The translations under genes were made by a program, and so were the position numbers. A model generated the notes under the pieces. It searched no databases. It had not been told where the DNA came from and saw only the letters and a list, made by a program, of their open reading frames with translations. Shown piece by piece: positions 34,576 to 43,951 of a stretch of 64,000 nucleotides of DNA. Each line of letters begins with the position of its first letter. The first letter of the stretch is position 1. Origin of the DNA: Arcobacter nitrofigilis DSM 7299 (lineage in GTDB: Bacteria; Campylobacterota; Campylobacteria; Campylobacterales; Arcobacteraceae); the NCBI RefSeq assembly GCF_000092245.1, contig NC_014166.1, forward strand, positions 1,116,001-1,180,000, read 5' to 3'.

Positions 34576-36525
34576 ATGGATAAGAAAAAAAAGAGTGATT
34601 ACGAGTTAGATAAATTAATTGATATTAACTCTTTTAAACAAATTTTAGATAATTTTTTTAAGGCAACAGAAATACCCAATGGACTTGTAGATAATAATGG
34701 AAAGATAATTACTCAATCTGGTTGGAGTGATGCTTGTAATAATTTTCATAGAAAACATACTGATTCAAATAAGTTTTGTGTAGAAAGTAATATATCGTTA
34801 ATGGAAAGTTTATCAAAAAACTCTATTTCAAAAAATGAATGTAAAAATGGCTTGATAGATTATGTAGCACCAGTTATTATAGATAATGAAATTATTGCAT
34901 CACTGTTTTTAGGTCAAGTTTTTAATAAATCCCCAGATTTAAACTATTTTATTTCTCAAGCAGAAAAATATAATTATGATAAAACTAGTTATATTGATGC
35001 TATAAAAAAAATACCAATAGTAACAGATGAAAAAATGAGTTCTTTAATGCTTTGTATTGTTCACATAATTGATGTTTTAGTATTTGGTAGTTTGTCAAAA
35101 CAAAGGGAAGATAAATTAGAACAAAATTTAATAAAGACCAATGAACAAAGTGTTGAGTTACAAGATATTTTGGATTTTTCTCCTTTAGGGATTGGCTGGA
35201 CAAATAAAAATGGTGAAGTAGAGTATGTAAATCACAAGTTTACACAACTTTTTGGATATACCATTGAAGATATACCAACATTAAACGTGTGGTTTAAAAA
35301 AGCTTTTCCAAATGAACAATATAGGGAAAATCTTATTCTTCCTTGGAATAATAAAGTTATAAATTCATATAAAGAAAAAAAACAACCACCAGAATTAGAA
35401 GCAACTATTAGATGCAAGAATGGCACTAATCGTAGAGCATTGGTTCGATTATCATGGGTTGGAGAGAAAAGATTAAGCAATTTTAGTGATATTACAAATC
35501 ATTGGAAAAATGAACTAAGAAATCGTAGTCATGATAATATGTTAGAAATGGTAGCAAAGGGTGTTAATTTAAAAGATATTCTTCATGATATTATTAAAAC
35601 AATCGAATTGGAAGATGATACCTCTATGTGTAGTATTTTGATTTTAGATGATGATGGAAAACATTTGTCAATTGGAGCTTCTCCTTCTCTTCCAACTTTT
35701 TATAATCAAGCAATTGATGGAGTTGAAATAGGAATTGGCGTAGGGTCTTGTGGGACAGCTGCCTTTCTTAAAAAGCGTATAATTGTTGAAGATATAATGG
35801 AACATGAATATTGGAAAAATTATTTAAAATTAGCAATAAAAGCTAATATAAAATCTTGTTGGTCAGAACCTATTCTATCATCTGATGGTCAAGTTTTAGG
35901 AACATTTGCTATTTATCATAATCAAATATCTTCCCCTAAAAAAGAAGATTTTGAACGTATAAGTTTTGCAACAAATTTAGCTTCAATAGCAATTGAGAAT
36001 AGAAAAGTTAGAAAAGAATTGGAGTTTAGAGCTTACTTTGATTTTTTAACAGGTTTACCAAATAGAAGATATTTTATAGAGCAATCAGAGTTAGAAATAT
36101 CTAGAAAACTTAGATATGGTGGTAGTTTGTCTTTAATAATGTTTGATATTGATCATTTTAAAATATTAAATGATAAATTTGGGCATAAAATGGGTGATCT
36201 AGTACTTCAAAAGATTGCAGAAATTACGCGTAGTGTTTTAAGAGATATCGATATAATAGGACGTATTGGAGGAGAAGAGTTTGCAATTTTATTACCTCGA
36301 ACAGATATTAAAGAAGCTGAAAATATAGCTGAACGTCTACGCCTTGAAATTTCAAAAGGAATTGTCAAGACAGATAAAGTAGAAATTACTAACTTTACTG
36401 CTTCTTTTGGAGTTGTTTTAGATACAAAAAATAAAACTATAGATGAACTATTAGTTTCCGCAGATAATGCTTTATATGAAGCAAAAAATAGTGGACGAAA
36501 TAGAGTTTGTATTTTTAATAAATAA
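34576..36525 (+). CDS. PocR-PAS-GAF diguanylate cyclase
   Basis: 649 residues from ATG 34576 with GGGAG just upstream (a GTG at 34552 is in frame). Domains: PocR-type sensor (about 15-175) with VDNNGKIITQSGW, HRKHTDSNKFC and a second Cys in NECKNG; PAS (195-310, LDFSPLGIGWTNKNGEVEYVN in part); GAF (325-480, IGVGSCGTAAFLKKRIIVED in part); GGDEF (495-649) with FDIDHFKILNDKFGH and intact GGEEF. The RxxD inhibitory site is present as RDID, so feedback by c-di-GMP is expected, unlike the cyclase at 8353. No spans, so cytosolic. PocR domains bind small hydrocarbon derivatives such as diols. Divergent from the oxygenase-like operon. Confidence 0.92.
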   Translation: MDKKKKSDYELDKLIDINSFKQILDNFFKATEIPNGLVDNNGKIITQSGWSDACNNFHRKHTDSNKFCVESNISLMESLSKNSISKNECKNGLIDYVAPVIIDNEIIASLFLGQVFNKSPDLNYFISQAEKYNYDKTSYIDAIKKIPIVTDEKMSSLMLCIVHIIDVLVFGSLSKQREDKLEQNLIKTNEQSVELQDILDFSPLGIGWTNKNGEVEYVNHKFTQLFGYTIEDIPTLNVWFKKAFPNEQYRENLILPWNNKVINSYKEKKQPPELEATIRCKNGTNRRALVRLSWVGEKRLSNFSDITNHWKNELRNRSHDNMLEMVAKGVNLKDILHDIIKTIELEDDTSMCSILILDDDGKHLSIGASPSLPTFYNQAIDGVEIGIGVGSCGTAAFLKKRIIVEDIMEHEYWKNYLKLAIKANIKSCWSEPILSSDGQVLGTFAIYHNQISSPKKEDFERISFATNLASIAIENRKVRKELEFRAYFDFLTGLPNRRYFIEQSELEISRKLRYGGSLSLIMFDIDHFKILNDKFGHKMGDLVLQKIAEITRSVLRDIDIIGRIGGEEFAILLPRTDIKEAENIAERLRLEISKGIVKTDKVEITNFTASFGVVLDTKNKTIDELLVSADNALYEAKNSGRNRVCIFNK

Positions 36526-36600
36526 GTTTAAAATCCTAGACTATGTTGACTTTATACATTATTTAGATAAAATAATTACATAAAAACATTAGGAAATAAT

Positions 36601-38073
36601 ATGAAAAGTTTACATTTAGTTGTATTTGTATTATTTATACTACTGTTCACTGCTTGCGATGATAAGAAAAAAAACTCTAATGAAATATTAAAATATAAAA
36701 ATAAAACTATAGTAATTATTGCTCCTAATTTTGATAAAGCAATTACAGGTCCTATAAGAAAAGAGATTAAAGAATTTGAAGATAGAACTGGTGCAAAGGT
36801 AAGAGTTGTATCCCCTAGCTGGGATGATATGATTGGAAAAATAAAAGAGTCTTTTACTGATAAAAAAATAAATTATGATGTGTTTGTTGTTTTTTCATCA
36901 TGGGGTGGTTCTTTGTTGGGAAATGGACATGCTGCAGAAATTCCTGAGTGGGTTAAAAAAGAGATAGAGTGGGATGATATTTTGCCCATATATAAAAATC
37001 AAGTGCTCTCTTGGAATAAAAAATATTATTTCCTTCCTTATGATGGAGATTGTATTAATTTATATTATAGAAAAGATATTTTTGAAAATGAAGAGTATAA
37101 AAAACGATTTAAAAATGAGTATGGATATGATTTAGATATTCCAAAAACTTGGGCAGAGTATAAAGATATAGCAAAATTTTTTAATGGTTGGGATTGGGAC
37201 AATGATGGTAAGATTGAATATGGCTTTGCTGAAAGTAGAAAAAAGGGTTATGGGACAATGTTTGAATTTTTTGCAAGAGCTGCTGCTTATGCAAAATATC
37301 CAGATAAAAAAGAGTTTTATTTTGATTCAAATATGAATCCTAAGATAAATAATCCAGCTTTTCTAAAAGCACTAACAGAATATATAAATATTATGAAATA
37401 TGCACCTCCTCAAGTTACAAATTTTGAGCCAGCAGATGTAAGACAAAGTTTTATTGGAGGAGATGTTGCTATGATTTTGGATTGGGCAGATGCAGGTGCA
37501 ATGGCTCAAAATTCAAAGGAAAGTATTGTCAAAAATAAAGTCGGATATGCAAAACTTCCAGGTTCAAATAGTGTTTATAATAGTTATACAAAAAATTGGG
37601 ATGTAAGGTATAATAATCCCTCTTCCATAAGTGGAAATTGGGTAATAGTTGTAAATAAAGATGCAGTTAATAAAGAATTAGCATTTAAATTCGCTGCATA
37701 TATGACATCTAAAAAAATGACATCAAAATATGTACCTATAGGTTCAAGTGGTATAAATCCTTCTAGATATTCACATCTTCAAACAACTAATCTAGAACTT
37801 TGGGAAAGAAATGACTTCTCAAAAGAATCTGCAAAAGAGTATTTAGATGTAATATCTAAGTCTTTAAGTAATAAAAACTCAGTTGTAGATATTAGAATTC
37901 CTGGAGCAGACTTGTATTATGCCACTTTTAATAAATATTTAAATAAAGCAATTAAAAAAGAGATAACTCCAAAAGAAGCACTTGATTTGACAGCTAAAAA
38001 GTGGAATGAAATTACTAAAAAACTTGGACTTGAAGAACAAATAAAACTTTATAAGGAATCTTTAAATGAGTGA
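36601..38073 (+). CDS. Extracellular solute-binding lipoprotein (family 1)
   Basis: 490 residues. Signal peptide with lipobox LLFTAC (acylated Cys19), so probably anchored in a membrane. The mature part is a sugar-type binding protein: KTIVIIAPNFDKA, EFEDRTGAKVRVVSPSWDDM, YFLPYDGDCINLYYRKDIF, PKTWAEYKDIAKFF and WVIVVNKDAVNKELAFKFAAYM. A dockerin-like DWDNDGKIEYG loop near 198 could bind Ca2+. No permease or ATPase gene is adjacent; instead it overlaps a histidine kinase gene by 8 bp, suggesting that it serves as a ligand receptor for the kinase rather than for transport. Confidence 0.88.
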   Translation: MKSLHLVVFVLFILLFTACDDKKKNSNEILKYKNKTIVIIAPNFDKAITGPIRKEIKEFEDRTGAKVRVVSPSWDDMIGKIKESFTDKKINYDVFVVFSSWGGSLLGNGHAAEIPEWVKKEIEWDDILPIYKNQVLSWNKKYYFLPYDGDCINLYYRKDIFENEEYKKRFKNEYGYDLDIPKTWAEYKDIAKFFNGWDWDNDGKIEYGFAESRKKGYGTMFEFFARAAAYAKYPDKKEFYFDSNMNPKINNPAFLKALTEYINIMKYAPPQVTNFEPADVRQSFIGGDVAMILDWADAGAMAQNSKESIVKNKVGYAKLPGSNSVYNSYTKNWDVRYNNPSSISGNWVIVVNKDAVNKELAFKFAAYMTSKKMTSKYVPIGSSGINPSRYSHLQTTNLELWERNDFSKESAKEYLDVISKSLSNKNSVVDIRIPGADLYYATFNKYLNKAIKKEITPKEALDLTAKKWNEITKKLGLEEQIKLYKESLNE

Positions 38074-39958
38074 ATTAAAGATAAGAGACATTAGTTTTTA
38101 TAGTTTTATAGTACTTATTGCTGGATTACTTTTAACTAGTACAGTACTATTTATTTCATTGAATAAAATTAAATTATTAAACAATCAATTATCAGTAATT
38201 TCAAAAGCGAAAAATAGTTTTTTGGAAGTTAAAATAAATAGTGAAAATCTTTTGATAACAAAAGATTTATCTGAATCTATAAAATTATGGACTATTTCTA
38301 TTAAAAACTTTGATAGAGATTTTAAAAGTTTATCTCCTTTACAAAAGAAAAGATTTGATAATTTATGGTATGTAAGTAAAAAAGAGATAAAAGAGATAAA
38401 AGAGATATTAAATCATAAAATATTAGAACCTCAAAATTTGCATCAAAAATCTCTTCTTATGTTAAAGGGTGAAATGTTTGCTTTAAAAGATAGAAGTGAA
38501 ATGTTTTTAGTTATAGACTCTTTAACAAAAAAAATGGAATTTTTATTTCAGTATGAGAGATTTATCTTAGAAGAGTTTAAACAAATTGACCATAAAGATA
38601 AGACTTATATATCTAAGCAAATAACTTTTACAACATATTATTCAATCTTGTTTATAGTTTTTATTCTGTTTTTGACTATTATTGTTATTTATTTTATGAA
38701 TAAAAAAGTTCTAAAAATAGAACATAAACTAGTTATGGCACAAAAAAGTTTAAGTGAGAGTATTTTGGAGTTAAAAAATTCTAGAATATTATTACAAAAT
38801 ATAATTGATTCTGTTCCTGCGGCTGTATTTTGGAAAGATAAAAATAATGTATACTTAGGTGCAAATAAATGTTTTTTAAGTGATGCGGGATGTGAAAGAC
38901 AAGAAGAGATATTAGGTAAATCAGATCGTGATATGCCTTGGGCAAAATCAGAAGCTTCAAAATACATAGCTGATGATGAAAGTGTAATGAATAGTGGAAT
39001 TGCTAAGCTACAAATAGAAGAGACTCAGACTAACCTTGAAGGCAAAATTATAAAAGTTTTAACATCAAAGGTTCCATTAAAAAATACAAAAGATGAGATA
39101 ATTGGAATACTTGGTATATATATTGATATAACTGAAAAAGAAAAAATAGCAGAAGAGTTATTTCAAAAAGATAAACTACTAGCTCAACAATCTAAAATGG
39201 CTTCAATGGGTGAAATGATAGAAAATATAGCTCATCAATGGAGACAACCTTTATCTTTTATTCTTACTAGTGCTACAGGAATTAGATTAAAAAGTGATTA
39301 TGAGTGTTTGGAAACTGAATTTTTAAAAGAATCCCTGCTTGGTATTGAGAAGAGTGTAAAGCATTTAAATAAAACTATTGATGATTTTAGGAACTATTTT
39401 AAACCAGATAAGGAAGCAAAATATTTTGATATAGAATTAGTAGTAGATAATGCATTTTCATTAGTTGAGTCAAAACTAAAAAATAAGTTGATAAATGTTG
39501 TAAAAGAGATAGGTGAAGTAAAAGCATTTGGTTTTGAAAATGAGTTTATACAAGTTTTATTAAATATAATAAATAATGCAATAGATGAGTTAGAAAATCT
39601 TGACTCAGATGAAAAACTAATATTTGTAAAAGTAAAAGAGATCGAAATATGTGGAGAAGAAGTTTCAATAGAAGTTTCAAAATGTAGATGTGTAGAGTTG
39701 AAAATCTGTGATAATGCAGGTGGGATTTCTAAATATATTATAGATAAAGTATTTGATGCACATTTTACTACAAAAGCTGAAGATAAAGGTACAGGAATTG
39801 GTTTATATATGTCAAGTGAAATGATAAAAAAACATATGAAAGGTTCTATTACTGTATCTAACAAAGTTTTTACATATAATGATAAAGAGTATAAAGGTGC
39901 AGAATTTACTATTTTAATTCCTGCAGAAGATTATATTTTAAATAATGAGAATGAGTAA
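38066..39958 (+). CDS. Membrane histidine kinase paired with a solute-binding lipoprotein
   Basis: 630 residues. Span 1 (11-31), helical periplasmic domain of about 160 residues (32-191) of the four-helix-bundle kind, span 2 (192-211), coiled linker, PAS domain (about 240-360, FWKDKNNVYLGANKCFL, GILGIYIDITEKE), then H390 in IAHQWRQPLSFIL. Catalytic part: NIINNAIDEL, CDNAGGIS and GTGIGLYMSSEM. No response regulator gene is adjacent. The 8-bp overlap with the binding-protein gene argues that the lipoprotein docks on its periplasmic domain. Confidence 0.92.
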   Translation: MSELKIRDISFYSFIVLIAGLLLTSTVLFISLNKIKLLNNQLSVISKAKNSFLEVKINSENLLITKDLSESIKLWTISIKNFDRDFKSLSPLQKKRFDNLWYVSKKEIKEIKEILNHKILEPQNLHQKSLLMLKGEMFALKDRSEMFLVIDSLTKKMEFLFQYERFILEEFKQIDHKDKTYISKQITFTTYYSILFIVFILFLTIIVIYFMNKKVLKIEHKLVMAQKSLSESILELKNSRILLQNIIDSVPAAVFWKDKNNVYLGANKCFLSDAGCERQEEILGKSDRDMPWAKSEASKYIADDESVMNSGIAKLQIEETQTNLEGKIIKVLTSKVPLKNTKDEIIGILGIYIDITEKEKIAEELFQKDKLLAQQSKMASMGEMIENIAHQWRQPLSFILTSATGIRLKSDYECLETEFLKESLLGIEKSVKHLNKTIDDFRNYFKPDKEAKYFDIELVVDNAFSLVESKLKNKLINVVKEIGEVKAFGFENEFIQVLLNIINNAIDELENLDSDEKLIFVKVKEIEICGEEVSIEVSKCRCVELKICDNAGGISKYIIDKVFDAHFTTKAEDKGTGIGLYMSSEMIKKHMKGSITVSNKVFTYNDKEYKGAEFTILIPAEDYILNNENE

Positions 39959-39967
39959 AGATAATAT

Positions 39968-40717
39968 ATGACAGAAAAGTTTGATTTCACAATGATAGTT
40001 TTAAAAAATGATAAGTACGATGGTTCAATAATTGACACTTCAACAATACCTAAAGATATAGAAGAGTTTGAGAAAGACTTACTTTTGATTCTTGAAAACT
40101 TAGAAGATAAAAAGTTATTATGGATAAAACTAATGATTGAAGAATCAAGTTTAATTTCCATACTTACAAAGCATGGGTTTGTTTTTCACCATTGTAATGA
40201 GAGGGATATTACTTTAGTGAAAAAGCTTATTCAAAAACCTGTGATTCCAACTGCCACAAATCATACTTTAGGAGTAGGGGCGGTTGTAATTGATAACAAT
40301 AAATTATTAGTTATCAAAGATAAAATTTATCAAGGTTATAAACTTCCTGGTGGTCATATTGATGATAGTGAGAATATTACTAGTGCTTTGATTCGAGAAG
40401 TATATGAAGAGACAGGCATAAATATTAAATTTGATTCCATAATAAGTCTAAGACATATCTCACCTGGTCAGTTTAATGAATCAAATCTTTATCTTGTATG
40501 TCGTGCTACTGCTTTATCAAAAGAGATAAATGTAATAGACACGGATGAAATACTAGAAGCTAAATGGATAGATGTGGATACTTATTTAAATCTTGATGAT
40601 GTTCATCCTTTTAATAAAAAGATAGTAAAAACTGCTTTGGAAAATGAAGGGTTTAAAATAATTGATAGTGAGAATTTGATTCATAGAAAAGATTTAAATT
40701 ATGAAATATTTTTTTAA
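39968..40717 (+). CDS. Nudix hydrolase with an N-terminal pre-Nudix domain
   Basis: 249 residues. Residues 1-90 resemble the GNAT-like pre-Nudix domain of plant and animal NUDT6/NUDT8-type proteins (KLLWIKLMIEESSLISILTKHGF in part, HHCNERDITLVKKL). Residues about 98-230 form the Nudix fold with a complete box: G-H-I-D-D-S-E, seven residues, then REVYEETGI. Nudix enzymes cleave nucleoside diphosphates linked to another moiety with Mg2+; the substrate is not predictable. The gene follows the kinase by 9 bp, perhaps only by read-through. Confidence 0.92.
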   Translation: MTEKFDFTMIVLKNDKYDGSIIDTSTIPKDIEEFEKDLLLILENLEDKKLLWIKLMIEESSLISILTKHGFVFHHCNERDITLVKKLIQKPVIPTATNHTLGVGAVVIDNNKLLVIKDKIYQGYKLPGGHIDDSENITSALIREVYEETGINIKFDSIISLRHISPGQFNESNLYLVCRATALSKEINVIDTDEILEAKWIDVDTYLNLDDVHPFNKKIVKTALENEGFKIIDSENLIHRKDLNYEIFF

Positions 40718-40718
40718 T

Positions 40719-40747
40719 ATATAAGTAAGGAGATTCCTTACTTATAT
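40719..40747. terminator. Strong hairpin at a convergent junction
   Basis: Arms atataagtaagga and tccttacttatat (13 bp, perfect) with a 3-base loop lie between the Nudix gene and the convergent aldehyde dehydrogenase gene. A probable bidirectional terminator; T tracts on the expected sides are weak. Confidence 0.6.
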
Positions 40748-40750
40748 AAC

Positions 40751-42199
40751 TTATTGTTTGTTCATATCGTATTGTAAATATACAACTTTTGTTTGTAAGA
40801 ACTCTTCTAAACCATGTTTACCATCAGCTCCACCAATACCAGATTTTCTCCATCCGGCATGGAATCCTTGCATTGCTTCGAAGTTTTCTCTATTGATATA
40901 TGTTTCACCAAATTTTATCTCTTTGCAAGCTCTCATTGCCACATCTATATTTTGAGTATAAATAGATGAGGTCAAGCCAAACTCACTATCATTTGCTAAA
41001 GCAATAGCTTCATCAAGTGTTTCAAAAGTCATAATAGGAAGTACTGGTCCAAATATCTCTTCTTGGATGATGCTCATATCTTGTTTTACATCCACAATAA
41101 CTGTTGGTTCGTAATAAAAACCATCATCTCTTTCTGCTCTTTTCCCACCTGTTGTAATAGTTGCTCCTGCTTCTACTGCGCTATCCACTAAGCTTTGAAC
41201 ATGAGTAATTGCATCTTCATTAATAAGTGGTCCCATATCAACTTCTTCTTTTAGTGGATTACCATAAGTTGTAGCTTCCATAGCTTTTGTCATTTTTTCA
41301 CTAAACTCTTTTGCTATGCTTTTATGCACATAAACTCTCTCTGCACAATTACAAACTTGACCGTTATTTATAACTCTTGAGTTTTTAATTGCTTCAACTG
41401 CTAAGTCTAAGTTTGCATCTGCCATTACAATAGCTGGAGCTTTACCACCAAGTTCTAATGATACTTTTGTCACATTTTTAGCAGCTGCTTCCATGATTTT
41501 AACTCCAGTTGGTACACTCCCTGTGAAACTTACAATTCCAACTTTTTCATGACCAGCAAGTGGAGTTCCCACTTCAGCTCCTGTTCCACTTATTAGATTA
41601 AATACTCCTTTAGGAAGTCCAACTTCATCTACTAATTTTGCAAACTCAAAGGCATTGTTTGGTGTATCGCTACTAGGTTTTATAACTATAGTATTTCCTG
41701 TTAAAAGTGCTGGGGCTAATTTTCTAGCAATTAAGAAAAATGGAAAGTTCCATGGTAAAATACCAGCTGCCACTCCTATTGGTAGTTTAAATAAAAAGAT
41801 ATTTTCATTTGGTCTATCACTTTGGATAATCTCCCCTTCATATCTTCTAGCCCATTCAGCCACATAGTCCATATAATCAGCTGTAAAATTAACTTCTACA
41901 AGAGCTAGACCCAAAACCTTTCCTTGTTCTTCTGTTATAACTCTTGCCAACATATCTGCATTTTCTCTAATCTTTTTTGCAATTTTTTTGAGATAATTTC
42001 CTCGTTCAACTGCTGGTAGTTTTTCCCATGAACTTTGAGCTTCTTGGGCTGATTCAACAGCTTGATTGACATCGTCTTCTGTTCCCTTGGGGATATAAGA
42101 GATAATTTGTTTATCTGATGGATTAATAACTGGTTCTTTTTCAACATGATTAATAAACTCGCCATTTATGTACATTTGGTAGACTTTTACTTCTGACAT
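40751..42199 (-). CDS. aldA: Lactaldehyde/glycolaldehyde dehydrogenase (AldA-like)
   Basis: 482 residues, nearly the length of E. coli AldA, and strikingly similar to it in remembered segments: ADYMDYVAEWARRYEGEIIQ, ILPWNFPFFLIARKLAPALL, SRVINNGQVCNCAERVYV and FEAMQGFHAGWRKSGIGG. Catalytic residues visible are Glu in SLELGGKAP and Cys in GQVCNCAER. It oxidises small alpha-hydroxy aldehydes with NAD+ in the cytoplasm. It is monocistronic, with an unremarkable A+T-rich promoter region at 42200-42391. Confidence 0.93.
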   Translation of the reverse strand: MSEVKVYQMYINGEFINHVEKEPVINPSDKQIISYIPKGTEDDVNQAVESAQEAQSSWEKLPAVERGNYLKKIAKKIRENADMLARVITEEQGKVLGLALVEVNFTADYMDYVAEWARRYEGEIIQSDRPNENIFLFKLPIGVAAGILPWNFPFFLIARKLAPALLTGNTIVIKPSSDTPNNAFEFAKLVDEVGLPKGVFNLISGTGAEVGTPLAGHEKVGIVSFTGSVPTGVKIMEAAAKNVTKVSLELGGKAPAIVMADANLDLAVEAIKNSRVINNGQVCNCAERVYVHKSIAKEFSEKMTKAMEATTYGNPLKEEVDMGPLINEDAITHVQSLVDSAVEAGATITTGGKRAERDDGFYYEPTVIVDVKQDMSIIQEEIFGPVLPIMTFETLDEAIALANDSEFGLTSSIYTQNIDVAMRACKEIKFGETYINRENFEAMQGFHAGWRKSGIGGADGKHGLEEFLQTKVVYLQYDMNKQ

Positions 42200-42391
42200 A
42201 ATATTCTCCTTTAGATTGTTATAATTGCGTAATGAATATGTTACTCTTTCATAGTTAATAGATAATAAATATTGGAAAATTATTATTTGTGATTAAGATT
42301 GGAACTAGTATTTTAAAGAATATATTAATAAAGTGTGAAGATTAAAGAAAATGAAGTTAAAATTATATAATAAATATATAAAAGAGAATAA

Positions 42392-43342
42392 ATGAAATAT
42401 AAAATATTTGTAGATGGACAATTTGGAACAACTGGACTAAAAATCCATGAAATGTTAAAGGATAGAGAAGAACTTGAAATTTTGACGATTTCAGAAGATG
42501 ATAAAAAAGATATTAATGTTAAGACAAAGCTATTAAATGAAGCTGATTTAGTATTTTTATGTTTACCTGATGTTGCTTCAAAAGAGTCTGTAAAACTTAT
42601 AACAAATGAAAAAACAAAAGTAATAGATGCAAGTACAGCACACAGAACAAATGAAGATTGGACTTATGGAATTGCTGAATTAACTCCTACACAAAGAGAA
42701 AAAATAAAAAACTCTAAAAGAGTTTGTGTACCAGGTTGTCATGCAAGTGGTTTTATTATGGCTATGAAACCATTAATTGAAAATGAAATAGTTTCACCAA
42801 AGAATAGAATTGTATGCCACTCAATTACAGGATATAGTGGTGGAGGAAGAGGTTTAATTGATGTATATGAAGATCCTAAAAATGAAGGAAAATTTTTAAG
42901 TCAAAGACCTTATGCTTTGGGATTATCTCATAAACATTTACCTGAGATGAAATATGTTTTAGGATTAAAACATGCTCCTTTTTTCACTCCAAGTGTTGGT
43001 AATTTTGATCAAGGTATGCTTGTAATGTCTTATTTAGTAAAAAGTGAACTTTTAAATAAGAAAATTACTAGAAATGAAATAGTAGATTTATATAAAGAGT
43101 ACTATAAGGGTGAGCAATTTGTAAAAATTATTGAAGATGATTTTGAGTATCTTGATGATGGATTTTTAGATGCAATGAAGTGCAACAATACAAACAGAAT
43201 AGAAATCTCAGTTTATGAAAGCGAAGATTATATACTTGTAATCTCAAGACTTGATAATCTAGGGAAAGGTGCTTCAGGAGCTGCTGTTCAAAATATGAAT
43301 ATCATGTTAGGACTTGATGAAAAGTTGGGCTTAACTCTATAA
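42392..43342 (+). CDS. argC: N-acetyl-gamma-glutamyl-phosphate reductase, type 2
   Basis: 316 residues, the short type-2 ArgC form. The NADP site FVDGQFGTTGLKIHEML and catalytic Cys in VPGCHASGFIMAM are clear, with STAHRTNEDWTYGIAEL and SITGYSGGGRGLID. It makes N-acetylglutamate semialdehyde in arginine synthesis in the cytoplasm. No other arg gene is adjacent; instead a Crp-like regulator gene starts at the next base after its stop codon, so the two are co-transcribed. Confidence 0.93.
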   Translation: MKYKIFVDGQFGTTGLKIHEMLKDREELEILTISEDDKKDINVKTKLLNEADLVFLCLPDVASKESVKLITNEKTKVIDASTAHRTNEDWTYGIAELTPTQREKIKNSKRVCVPGCHASGFIMAMKPLIENEIVSPKNRIVCHSITGYSGGGRGLIDVYEDPKNEGKFLSQRPYALGLSHKHLPEMKYVLGLKHAPFFTPSVGNFDQGMLVMSYLVKSELLNKKITRNEIVDLYKEYYKGEQFVKIIEDDFEYLDDGFLDAMKCNNTNRIEISVYESEDYILVISRLDNLGKGASGAAVQNMNIMLGLDEKLGLTL

Positions 43343-43951
43343 ATGCTAAGTCAGAAGGAAGAGATTGATTGTTTTAAGCAGTTAAGACAAACCTGCAAAG
43401 AGTATCAAGACTTTTCCGATGATTCTTTTGAAAAGTTAAAAAAAATAAGCTTTTTAAAAGAAGCAAAAAAAGGTGAGATTTTACAAGATGTTTACTCACC
43501 TGCAAAATATATCTACTTTATCTGCAAAGGTATTTTACGTACCTATTTTTTAAACTCCGATGGTGCTATTTATACTAAAAATCTATTTTCCGAAAACTAT
43601 TTTTCTGCTTCAAAGGTTTCCCTTCTTACAGGTGAAGATTCATATCTTTGTATTGATGCTTTGGAGGACTCTATTTTAATATGTATTGATTTTAAAGGGT
43701 ATAAAAAGCTAATAGAAAAAAACGATGAGTTTAAAAACTTTTATATAAATTATCTAGAAAGAAACTGGGTAATAGTAAAAGAGAAAAATGAGATTTCTCT
43801 AATACTTGATGATGCAAGTATTAGATATGAAAATTTTATAAAAAATAATCCAAATATAGAAAATAGAATTCCACTTCACCATATAGCAAACCATCTTGGT
43901 ATTACGCCTACACAGTTAAGTAGAATTAGAAAAAAGAGTAAAAAAGATTAA
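43343..43951 (+). CDS. Crp/Fnr-family transcriptional regulator
   Basis: 202 residues. N-terminal cyclic-nucleotide-binding-like beta roll (about 25-125, KKGEILQDVYSPAKYIYFICKG in part) without the Arg-Ser pair expected for cAMP, a dimer helix, and a short winged helix (about 150-202) with IPLHHIANHLGITPTQLSRIRKK. This Yeai/small Crp-like type usually lacks a known ligand. Its ATG directly follows the argC stop, and its 3' end overlaps the convergent NYN gene by 4 bp. Whether it controls arginine genes is unknown. Confidence 0.88.
   Translation: MLSQKEEIDCFKQLRQTCKEYQDFSDDSFEKLKKISFLKEAKKGEILQDVYSPAKYIYFICKGILRTYFLNSDGAIYTKNLFSENYFSASKVSLLTGEDSYLCIDALEDSILICIDFKGYKKLIEKNDEFKNFYINYLERNWVIVKEKNEISLILDDASIRYENFIKNNPNIENRIPLHHIANHLGITPTQLSRIRKKSKKD

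Noticed and set aside
39394-39864. 156-codon minus-strand ORF inside the histidine kinase gene at 38066-39958
   Set aside because: It lies antisense to the conserved HATPase domain and gives a Ser/Phe-rich sequence without family resemblance.
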